Assembly (NCBI RefSeq): GCF_946885725.1 | Contig: NZ_CAMPGZ010000099.1 | Span: 1-14,727, forward strand | Origin: an uncultured Nocardioides sp. | GTDB taxonomy: Bacteria > Actinomycetota > Actinomycetes > Propionibacteriales > Nocardioidaceae | Reading direction: 5' to 3' | DNA length: 14,727 nt | In this document: positions 8,214-13,700 of the stretch, piece after piece | How the letters are laid out: every line of letters starts with the position of its first letter | How positions within the stretch are numbered: position 1 is the stretch's first letter | Made by a program: the position numbers and the translations under genes | Notes under the pieces: model-generated | Database searches by the model: none | Seen by the model: only the letters and a program-made list of their open reading frames with translations | Told to the model about the DNA's origin: nothing

Positions 8214-8219
8214 TAGGTT
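8214..8219 (+). promoter_or_regulatory. -10 box TAGGTT of the reductase gene (leaderless)
   Basis: TAGGTT ends 6 nt before ATG 8226, predicting a transcript that begins at or beside the start codon. On the opposite strand TAGGAC (8215 to 8210) shares the central TA and could serve the divergent membrane-protein gene, but it is a weaker match and lies 21 nt from that start. Confidence 0.62.
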
Positions 8220-8225
8220 GGGTGC

Positions 8226-8807
8226 ATGGGCACGGTGGTCATGTACGCGTCGGTGTCGGTGGACGGCTTCATCGCGGACGACGACGACCAGCCCGGTCCG
8301 CTCTTTGATTGGTTGACCAGCGGTGACGTGCCGCTCGACGACAGCGGTGTGCTGAAGGTGTCGCAGACGTCCTACGACTATGTCCGGCCCTACTGGGACA
8401 GCATCGGCGCGACCATCGCCGGCCGCCACGTCTTCGACATCACCGACGGCTGGGACGGCCGGCCTCCGGCGGGCGTCGACCACGTCGTCGTCGTGACCCA
8501 CCGCCCGCCGCCCGACGGCTGGGACCCGCAGGCCCCGTTCCACTTCGTCGACGGGGTCGAGGCCGCGGTTGCCAAGGCCCAGGAGCTCGCCGGCGACCGC
8601 GTCGTCGAGGTCGCCGCCGGCGACGTCGGCGGCCAAGCGCTCGCCGCCGGGCTGGTCGAGGAGGTGCGCCTGGACGTCGTGCCCGTGGTGTTCGGCTCGG
8701 GCAAGCGGTTCTTCGGGTCCGGCGACGCGCAGCACCTGCTGGAGGACCCCGACCCGGTGATCCAGGGCAACCGGGTGCTGCACCTGCGCTATCGCGTGCG
8801 GCGCTGA
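8226..8807 (+). CDS. Dihydrofolate reductase family protein (RibD C-terminal domain)
   Basis: A 193-aa cytoplasmic protein with the RibD-C/DHFR-like fold. The N-terminus reads YASVSVDGFIAD (residues 7-18), typical of the substrate and NADPH-binding start of this family. GRHVFD follows at 66-71, a central VVVVTHRPP strand, then VEVAAGDVGGQALAAGLV and LDVVPVVFGSGKRFF near the C-terminus, matching the glycine-rich cofactor loop and the conserved P-V-x-x-G-S-G motif. Members are NAD(P)H-dependent reductases of mostly unknown substrate; few are true DHFRs, and this is not a riboflavin-pathway RibD because the deaminase domain is absent. It is expressed alone from its own leaderless promoter. Confidence 0.85.
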   Translation: MGTVVMYASVSVDGFIADDDDQPGPLFDWLTSGDVPLDDSGVLKVSQTSYDYVRPYWDSIGATIAGRHVFDITDGWDGRPPAGVDHVVVVTHRPPPDGWDPQAPFHFVDGVEAAVAKAQELAGDRVVEVAAGDVGGQALAAGLVEEVRLDVVPVVFGSGKRFFGSGDAQHLLEDPDPVIQGNRVLHLRYRVRR

Positions 8808-8891
8808 CGGACTAACGGGCCGGGCTTGCGGGTGTTGGCGATCGGTCCGCACGACGCCGGCGTGAATCCGCCCAGGGGCAGCGCGATCTCC

Positions 8892-8897
8892 TAGGGT
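8892..8897 (+). promoter_or_regulatory. -10 box TAGGGT upstream of the RTX-like gene
   Basis: TAGGGT here would start transcription near 8904, just before GGAGG at 8905-8909, giving a leader of about 12 nt before GTG 8916. Unlike the leaderless genes nearby, this start keeps a Shine-Dalgarno site. Confidence 0.5.
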
Positions 8898-8904
8898 CAT
8901 CCTC

Positions 8905-8909
8905 GGAGG
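8905..8909 (+). promoter_or_regulatory. Ribosome-binding site GGAGG deciding the RTX-like start
   Basis: GGAGG lies 6 nt before GTG 8916 and is the only strong Shine-Dalgarno sequence upstream of this reading frame. It supports GTG 8916 over ATG 8931. Confidence 0.55.
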
Positions 8910-8915
8910 CAGGGA

Positions 8916-10175
8916 GTGGGCGTCGAGGGGATGGCCGGCGGCGACGAGCATGTGGCTGTTGGCGCGTGCTCTGCCGGCCCGGACTCTGCCCGTGCGCCGG
9001 TCGACGACACCTCGGACGTTCCGCAGGAGCGGATCACGCCGAGCGAAGCTCCAGGGCCACCCCGGCCCAGGCGGCAGGGTAGGCCGCGTCCTTCAGAACT
9101 GGTCACGCTAGCGGGTCCGCGCCTCGCGGAAACGTGCTTCGGCAAGCACGCCACCCAGCGTGGTACGCCGGCGAACGACCGGATCGAAGCCCGCCGTCCG
9201 CATCGCAGGGACGTGATCGTCGCGCTCGGCGGTGACGACATGATCAGCGGCATCCGTGACGGGGACCTGGTTTGTGGCGGGCGCGGCGACGATCGGGTGC
9301 ATCAAGCCGCCGCCGGTCGATCCAGGCCTGGGTACAGCGTGGACCTCGGCAATGGAGACGACCGATTCACGGTTGACCGGCGCGACTACGTCGACGTACG
9401 CGCGGGGTCCGGCGACGACAGGTTGACCATTCACGGTGCCAGCTACTCCGTCGAGCCCGGCCCCGGCGACGATGTCGCGACAGTGCCGATGCCGCGCGAG
9501 GGTGCCCGCGCGGCAAACACACCGTGCGTCGACTTCAGGTCCGCACGCAGACCGGTGCGGGTGAATCTGGCCGCCGAGCAGGCGACCGGTCAGGGCCACG
9601 ACACCCTGGTCAACGTCCGCTGCGTTCGCCTGACCCGGTTCGGCGACGTGGCTCTCGGGTCGGCACTGGCCGACTACTTTGACGGTCGCCGCGGCGGCGA
9701 CCTGATTCGGACGGGCGCCGGCAACGACGGGGTGTCCGGCGGTGCCCAGGCGGACCGGATCTACCTCGGCCCCGGCAACGACTCCGGTCGCGGTGGCCAA
9801 GGCAGGGACCGGCTCTACGGTCAAGCCGGACACGACACCATCGAGGGCTGGACCGAGGGGGACTACCTCGACGGCGGCGCAGGCAACGACCAGATCTTCG
9901 GCGGCCTGTATTGCGAGCTGAGCGGCCACTCCTACGGCACCGGTGGCGTCATCAGCAGCAATGGTGGCAACGAGATGTTCGGCGGGCCGGGGCAGGACTA
10001 CCTGACCGGCGACCTCGGCTCCGACCGGATCGATGGCGGACCCGGTCTCGACCGTGGGCAGGGCGGCTACCGCGACGGACGGGTGGACTGGATCCCAGGC
10101 GATGACGATCTACGCGGGGACCACCGACAGTCTTCGAACATGCGTTCAGGTGGTCGCCCTCGGATAACTCGATGA
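8916..10175 (+). CDS. RTX-type calcium-binding repeat protein with an atypical N-terminus
   Basis: A 419-aa protein rich in hemolysin-type nonapeptides (GGxGxDxhx). Degenerate copies run from about residue 105 (GGDDMISG) through GGRGDD, GNGDD and GSGDD, then GAGND, GPGND, GGAGND, GGPGQD and GGPGLD near the end. In this family such repeats bind Ca2+ in a parallel beta-roll outside the cell. The middle block with VRVNLA...ATGQGHDTLVNV is the spacer seen between repeat arrays. The segment TLAGPRLAETCFGK looks like the end of a signal peptide plus the usual start of such proteins, but it is preceded by about 60 hydrophilic residues, so no export signal is visible. Codons use A/T at the third position visibly more often than neighbours. 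It may be a decaying or recently acquired gene. Confidence 0.72.
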   Translation: MGVEGMAGGDEHVAVGACSAGPDSARAPVDDTSDVPQERITPSEAPGPPRPRRQGRPRPSELVTLAGPRLAETCFGKHATQRGTPANDRIEARRPHRRDVIVALGGDDMISGIRDGDLVCGGRGDDRVHQAAAGRSRPGYSVDLGNGDDRFTVDRRDYVDVRAGSGDDRLTIHGASYSVEPGPGDDVATVPMPREGARAANTPCVDFRSARRPVRVNLAAEQATGQGHDTLVNVRCVRLTRFGDVALGSALADYFDGRRGGDLIRTGAGNDGVSGGAQADRIYLGPGNDSGRGGQGRDRLYGQAGHDTIEGWTEGDYLDGGAGNDQIFGGLYCELSGHSYGTGGVISSNGGNEMFGGPGQDYLTGDLGSDRIDGGPGLDRGQGGYRDGRVDWIPGDDDLRGDHRQSSNMRSGGRPRITR

Positions 10176-10241
10176 TCGAGCGCCCGGTCCGCGCCGTCCA
10201 GCGACCGACCGTCGGAAGCCGGCCTGCACCAGACGAACGGG

Positions 10242-10739
10242 CTACTCGTCGACCCAGATGTTGTCGTGCTTCCGGAAGAACTCCGCCATCTCCTCGTCGG
10301 ACGGACGGTTGCCGGTGAGCGCGATCTCGTAGAGCCCCTCGAAGTACGCCTCCCTCGGCGCGCCAGGCGTGAACAGGATCAGCATCGACGCAGCGCCGTT
10401 GTTGTTGCGGAACCCGTGCACACCACCGGGCGGCACGAAGAGGAAGTCTCCGGGTGCCGCGTCCTTCCAGCCGTTGCCGTCGTACAGCGAGACGACGCCG
10501 TCGAGCACGAAGAACGACTCGGTCATCGTGCGGTGAAAGTGCGGGGACGGGCCGGAGGGGTCGGGGCCCATGTTCCAGCGGTAGAGGCCGAAGTCGCCGC
10601 CGGTCGACCCACCGGTCGCGAGGTAGTGCACCGACGAACCGGCCTTCTCGTTCAGCAGGTCGGGAGTGGCGTCCACGGGCCGGAACGAGGTCGAGGCCTC
10701 ACCGGTCTCGCCGAGGTAGCGGGGATCCGGGTACGACAT
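10242..10739 (-). CDS. Cupin-domain protein
   Basis: A 165-aa single-domain cupin, cytoplasmic. Both signature motifs are complete: motif 1 HFHRTMTESFFVLDG with metal ligands His67, His69 and Glu74, and motif 2 GDFLFVPPGGVHGFRN (97-112) with His108. The four ligands support a metal-binding beta-barrel. Cupins range from dioxygenases and isomerases to sugar-binding regulators, and the substrate cannot be read from sequence. The N-terminal 50 residues and a C-terminal acidic helix flank the barrel, as in the quercetin-dioxygenase-like group; that placement is tentative. ATG 10739 follows TAGGGT by 6 nt, so the mRNA is probably leaderless. It converges with the RTX-like gene, with 66 bp between stops. 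Confidence 0.87.
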   Translation of the reverse strand: MSYPDPRYLGETGEASTSFRPVDATPDLLNEKAGSSVHYLATGGSTGGDFGLYRWNMGPDPSGPSPHFHRTMTESFFVLDGVVSLYDGNGWKDAAPGDFLFVPPGGVHGFRNNNGAASMLILFTPGAPREAYFEGLYEIALTGNRPSDEEMAEFFRKHDNIWVDE

Positions 10740-10745
10740 GACGTG

Positions 10746-10751
10746 ACCCTA
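10746..10751 (-). promoter_or_regulatory. -10 box TAGGGT of the cupin gene, overlapping an upstream stop codon
   Basis: On the minus strand TAGGGT is followed by CACGTC and then the cupin ATG, a 6-nt leaderless spacing. Its first three bases are also the TAG stop of the small ORF at 10749-10856. Confidence 0.62.
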
Positions 10752-10856
10752 GGGGATCGACGGCGAAGCCGCCGCCACCACCACGAGGGCCACGGCCAGC
10801 GTCATCACGAGCAGGAGCGCGGTCAGGTGACGGCGCACGTCGGGGGTCATCCGCAT
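10749..10856 (-). CDS. Possible 35-aa single-pass membrane peptide
   Basis: An ORF of 35 codons on the minus strand, ATG (complement of 10854-10856) to TAG. The product has a short charged N-terminus with Asp, Arg-Arg and His, then about 20 consecutive aliphatic residues (11-30) and a Pro/Ser tail, fitting a small membrane peptide. By my reading 33 of 35 third bases are G or C, as in real genes here, though that also fits random high-GC sequence. There is no clear RBS; a second ATG two codons later is possible. The stop codon is part of the cupin -10 box. I recognise no family. Confidence 0.38.
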   Translation of the reverse strand: MRMTPDVRRHLTALLLVMTLAVALVVVAAASPSIP

Positions 10857-10895
10857 GGCCGCCAGTCCACCGACGTACAGCTAAATCCGGAACCC

Positions 10896-10936
10896 GCAGG
10901 TTCGTGCACTGCAGAACTGTGCAGTCCGTGACCTGC
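10896..10936. promoter_or_regulatory. Nested inverted repeats upstream of the secreted nuclease gene
   Basis: Outer arms GCAGGT (10896-10901) and ACCTGC (10931-10936) enclose inner arms ACTGCA (10908-10913) and TGCAGT (10920-10925) around GAACTG. The arrangement is nearly symmetric, with 6-nt and 5-nt spacers. It lies in the divergent gap between the possible membrane peptide and the nuclease gene. It could be an operator pair for a dimeric regulator or an RNA hairpin. Confidence 0.35.
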
Positions 10937-10994
10937 TGCGCGGGACAAGAGGGCTGCGGCAACGTGAGCAGGCCAGGTTCACGCCTCTCGGGAT

Positions 10995-10999
10995 GAGGA
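10995..10999 (+). promoter_or_regulatory. Ribosome-binding site GAGGA deciding the nuclease start
   Basis: GAGGA ends 5 nt before ATG 11005. It overlaps the earlier in-frame ATG at 10993, which itself has no good RBS, so 11005 is the preferred start. Confidence 0.5.
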
Positions 11000-11004
11000 C
11001 TCTC

Positions 11005-11667
11005 ATGCGTCCAGCCATGCGCCAGCACCGACTTCTCCTGCTCGTCGCCGCGGTCGTCGCGGCCCTCACCGTCCAGCCGGCCCCCGCACAGGCCGCGGAG
11101 ACCTACTCCGCGCCGTTCCTCACCGCGATCTCCGACCTGCCGGTGGCACCGGAGGTGCGCACCGGCTACGACCGCGACCTGTTCCAGCACTGGATCGACG
11201 CCGACGGCGACGGGTGCAACACCCGCAACGAGGTGCTGATCGCGGAGGCCGACGACCCGCCCACGATCGGCTCCGGCTGCGGTCTGTCGGGCGGCCGCTG
11301 GTTCTCCTACTACGACCGCGTGTCGTGGACGAACACGAGCGACGTCGACATCGACCACATGGTGCCGCTCGCGGAGGCCTGGGACTCGGGTGCGAGGAGC
11401 TGGACGTCGACGCAGCGACGCGACTACGCCAACGACCTCGGCGACTACCGCACGCTGGTCGGAGTCACGGACAACGTCAACCAGGCGAAGAGCGACCAGG
11501 ACCCGGCGACCTGGATGCCGCAGTACGACCGCTGCCGCTACCTCCGCGAGTTCGTGGCCGTGAAGATCCGCTGGCGGCTGACGGTCGACAGCACCGAGAA
11601 GTCGGCGATCCAGTCGCTGGCCTCCGGCTGCACGAACACCACGATCACGGTGACCCGGGCTATCTGA
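11005..11667 (+). CDS. Secreted HNH nuclease family protein (DUF1524)
   Basis: A 220-aa exported protein. A signal peptide covers residues 1-31 (basic start, leucine/valine core, AQAA before Glu32). The mature part has IDADGDGCNTRNEVL, then the nuclease core DVDIDHMVPLAEAWDSG with HNH histidine His118 and downstream RRDYANDL and NVNQAKSDQDPATWMP, the pattern of DUF1524/GmrSD C-terminal-like HNH proteins. Four cysteines (in DGCN, SGCG, DRCR and the final SGC) suggest two disulfides, as expected outside the cell. Likely role: extracellular, metal-dependent DNA cleavage for nutrient scavenging or competition; that use is inference. ATG 10993 would add four residues. No immunity gene candidate is adjacent except the small membrane protein at 11696, which looks independently transcribed. 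Confidence 0.86.
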   Translation: MRPAMRQHRLLLLVAAVVAALTVQPAPAQAAETYSAPFLTAISDLPVAPEVRTGYDRDLFQHWIDADGDGCNTRNEVLIAEADDPPTIGSGCGLSGGRWFSYYDRVSWTNTSDVDIDHMVPLAEAWDSGARSWTSTQRRDYANDLGDYRTLVGVTDNVNQAKSDQDPATWMPQYDRCRYLREFVAVKIRWRLTVDSTEKSAIQSLASGCTNTTITVTRAI

Positions 11668-11683
11668 CCCGCGCCGTCGGCTC

Positions 11684-11689
11684 TAGTGT
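11684..11689 (+). promoter_or_regulatory. -10 box TAGTGT of the 47-aa membrane protein gene (leaderless)
   Basis: TAGTGT ends 6 nt before ATG 11696, inside the short gap after the nuclease gene. It matches the spacing at other leaderless starts in the window and is the main support for the small gene. Confidence 0.58.
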
Positions 11690-11695
11690 CGGGTC

Positions 11696-11839
11696 ATGAG
11701 CGACGACGACCTGCCCCGCGAGCTCCGCGGCGTCTCGCCGGACCCCGTCCGCGAGCCCACCACACCGGTGTGGGTCCGGGTGGCCGCGCTGGTCGCCCTG
11801 CTCGCGATGCTCGCGTACGTCGCGCTGCTCGTGCTCTGA
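11696..11839 (+). CDS. Small single-pass membrane protein (47 aa)
   Basis: ATG 11696 to TGA 11837-11839 encodes 47 residues. The first 24 are acidic and proline-containing (three consecutive Asp near the start), then about residues 25-47 form one hydrophobic helix that runs to the C-terminus, so the protein is probably N-in with almost nothing outside. Third codon positions are nearly all G or C. The start sits 6 nt after TAGTGT, giving a leaderless mRNA. Its stop is 4 bp from the stop of the convergent SDR gene. No family is recognised; such small tail-anchored-like proteins are common and mostly uncharacterised in actinobacteria. Confidence 0.68.
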   Translation: MSDDDLPRELRGVSPDPVREPTTPVWVRVAALVALLAMLAYVALLVL

Positions 11840-11843
11840 GCGG

Positions 11844-12515
11844 TCAGGTTGCGGTGGGGCCGCCGGTGAACGGCACCTCGGTCCGCCACGAGTCCTCGTC
11901 CTGGTGCGCCGCGGCGTACAACGCGTCGGCGACGTAGTCGGCGTCGAACGGCGTGCCCTTGCCGAGCGTGCCGCGCACGGTCACCGTCACCGCGCGGATG
12001 CCCTCGGGCGACAGTCGGGCGTCGATGCTGCGCACCAGGTTGCGCAAGCCGGCCTTCTGCACGCCGAGTGTTGCCGCCTCGTGCCACGGCTCGTCGGCCG
12101 CCATGCTCCCGGTGGCGGTGATCCGCGCTCCGGCCCTCATGAACGGCCGTGCCGCCTGGACGGCGGTGAGCAGGCCGCCCACGCCGAGAGCGACGTCCTC
12201 GAGCAGCTCGTCGACGCCCAGCTCGAGCAGGTCCTTCTGCCGGAACGCGCTCGGGTTGAAGTGCAGCACGTCGATACCGTCGGCGAAGCCGCCGAACCGC
12301 TTGATCGCCTCGGTCAGGCCCTCCTGGTCGGTCACGTCCACCGGCGCCCAGCCGGTCGTGATCCCCTCCGACTGCAGCTGCTGCCCGAGCTTCTCCAGGT
12401 CCTCGGCCGGCAGCGATACCAGCCCGGCGGCGTACCCCTCCCGCCCGTAGCGGCGCGCTACCGACGCGCCCACACCCGGTCCGGCTCCCACGACCACGAT
12501 CACGGGTTGCGACAT
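11844..12515 (-). CDS. SDR-family oxidoreductase-like protein lacking the catalytic tyrosine
   Basis: A 223-aa Rossmann-fold protein. The dinucleotide-binding glycine motif is intact (VVVGAGPGVG, Gly10, Gly14, Gly16), and VDVTD (59-63) matches the adenine-ring pocket. In the active site Ser137 (TGSM) and Lys154 are present, but the residue 13 after the serine and 4 before the lysine, where classical SDRs have Tyr, is Leu150. The usual NNAG strand is FNPS (86-89). The fold and cofactor binding are therefore clear while classical dehydrogenase chemistry is doubtful; it may use another acid or act as a sensor. ATG 12515 follows TAGGTT by 7 nt (leaderless). It is divergent from dinB with only 23 bp between start codons. 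Confidence 0.82.
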   Translation of the reverse strand: MSQPVIVVVGAGPGVGASVARRYGREGYAAGLVSLPAEDLEKLGQQLQSEGITTGWAPVDVTDQEGLTEAIKRFGGFADGIDVLHFNPSAFRQKDLLELGVDELLEDVALGVGGLLTAVQAARPFMRAGARITATGSMAADEPWHEAATLGVQKAGLRNLVRSIDARLSPEGIRAVTVTVRGTLGKGTPFDADYVADALYAAAHQDEDSWRTEVPFTGGPTAT

Positions 12516-12522
12516 GCAGGTG

Positions 12523-12528
12523 AACCTA
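12523..12528 (-). promoter_or_regulatory. -10 box TAGGTT of the SDR gene (leaderless, divergent)
   Basis: On the minus strand TAGGTT is followed by 7 nt (CACCTGC) and the SDR start codon. Its first two bases are the same TA base pairs used by the dinB -10 box on the other strand. Confidence 0.62.
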
Positions 12529-12532
12529 CCCT
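12527..12532 (+). promoter_or_regulatory. -10 box TACCCT of dinB (leaderless, divergent)
   Basis: TACCCT ends 6 nt before GTG 12539. With the opposing box it forms AACCTACCCT, a symmetric A-N3-TA-N3-T core. No LexA-type operator is visible in the 23-bp gap. Confidence 0.6.
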
Positions 12533-12538
12533 TCTGCT

Positions 12539-13594
12539 GTGACGACGCCTCGGACCTCGTGGGTGCTGCACGTCGACCTCGACCAGTTCATCGCGGCCGT
12601 CGAGGTGCTGCGCCGTCCCGCGCTCGCCGGACTGCCCGTCGTGGTCGGCGGCCGCGGGGACCCGACCGAGCGAGCGGTCGTGGCCACCGCGTCGTACGAG
12701 GCGCGAGAGTACGGCGTTCGCTCGGGGATGCCGATGCGGACCGCGCTGAAGCGGTGCCCCGACGCGGTGTTCCTGCCCGCGGACGCGCCGGCTTACGAGG
12801 CGGCCTCGGCGGAGGTGATGGACACGCTCCGGTCGTTCGGCGTGCCGGTCGAGGTGCTCGGCTGGGACGAGGCGTTCATGGGTGTCGAGACGGACGACCC
12901 CGAGGCCTACGCCGGTGAGGTCCGCGCCCGCGTGCTCGAGCGCACCCGGCTGCACTGCTCGGTCGGGATCGGCGACAACAAGCTGCGTGCCAAGATCGCG
13001 ACCGAGTTCGGCAAGCCGCGCGGCAGCTACCGCCTCACTGAGGAGAACTGGTTCGAGGTGATGGGGGAGCGGCCCACCGACGCGCTGTGGGGGATCGGCC
13101 GCAAGACCGCAGCCAAGCTCGAGGCGCTCGGCATCCACACCGTCCGGCAGCTCGCGGAGACCGAGGCCCAGGTCCTCGCCGACCGGCTCGGTCCGACGAT
13201 GGGGCCGTGGTACCGGCGGCTCGGACGTGGCGCGGACACCTCACCGGTGGACGCGACGCCGTACGTCCCGCGCGGCCACGGCCGCGAGACCACGTTCCAG
13301 ACCGACCTCACCGACTGGGACGACGTCCGGGCCGCGGCGCGCGAGCTCACCGGCACGGTGCTCGAGGACATCAACAAGGAGGGCCGGCCGGCGATCCGGG
13401 TGGGGCTGAAGGTTCGCTATGTGCCCTTCGAGACCCGCACCCGCAGCCTCACGCTGCCCGGCCCCACGACGGACCGCGCGCTGCTCGAGAAGGCGGCGCT
13501 CGAGCTCGTCGACCGGCTCGACCACACGCGCAAGGTGCGGCTGCTCGGCGTACGCCTGGAGATGGAGCCGCCCGCCGACGGGTATCGCGACTGA
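12539..13594 (+). CDS. dinB: DNA polymerase IV, DinB2-like, with isoleucine at the steric gate
   Basis: A 351-aa Y-family translesion polymerase. The palm begins HVDLDQFIAAVE with metal ligand Asp13; the second acidic pair is Asp110-Glu111 in GWDEAF. SYEAREYGVRSGMPMRTA is the conserved finger segment, CSVGIGDNKLRAKIA the end of the palm, and WGIGRKTAAKLEALGI the helix-hairpin-helix thumb; the little finger follows to the end. The position that carries the aromatic steric gate in E. coli DinB (Phe13) is Ile18. Mycobacterial DinB2 has Leu at this site and readily incorporates ribonucleotides, so the same is plausible here. The protein stops after the little finger with no visible QLxLF-type clamp motif, again as in DinB2. 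The start is GTG 12539, 6 nt after TACCCT. Likely role: damage tolerance or gap filling. Confidence 0.93.
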   Translation: MTTPRTSWVLHVDLDQFIAAVEVLRRPALAGLPVVVGGRGDPTERAVVATASYEAREYGVRSGMPMRTALKRCPDAVFLPADAPAYEAASAEVMDTLRSFGVPVEVLGWDEAFMGVETDDPEAYAGEVRARVLERTRLHCSVGIGDNKLRAKIATEFGKPRGSYRLTEENWFEVMGERPTDALWGIGRKTAAKLEALGIHTVRQLAETEAQVLADRLGPTMGPWYRRLGRGADTSPVDATPYVPRGHGRETTFQTDLTDWDDVRAAARELTGTVLEDINKEGRPAIRVGLKVRYVPFETRTRSLTLPGPTTDRALLEKAALELVDRLDHTRKVRLLGVRLEMEPPADGYRD

Positions 13595-13664
13595 CCACCC
13601 GCCTCGTGCGATTGGCGCAACCGGTTCGGCCGCCTGGAGGGTGAGGGGGAGCGTCGCCTCTGCC

Positions 13665-13670
13665 TACCGT
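13665..13670 (+). promoter_or_regulatory. -10 box TACCGT of the NERD-like gene
   Basis: TACCGT lies 30 bp before ATG 13701, leaving a short leader that contains a strong purine-rich RBS (GGAGG at 13689-13693, 7 nt before the ATG). This supports a transcription unit separate from dinB. Confidence 0.45.
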
Positions 13671-13700
13671 GAGACCACGGATCTCGGGGGAGGAGACGCG

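Noticed and set aside
7584..8951. Minus-strand ORF (455 codons) across the reductase and membrane-protein genes
   Set aside because: It is antisense to the reductase and out of frame with the hydrophobic DedA-like product; low-complexity translation.
13619..13626. Palindrome AACCGGTT after dinB
   Set aside because: An 8-bp palindrome alone is expected by chance and has no flanking symmetry or run of T.
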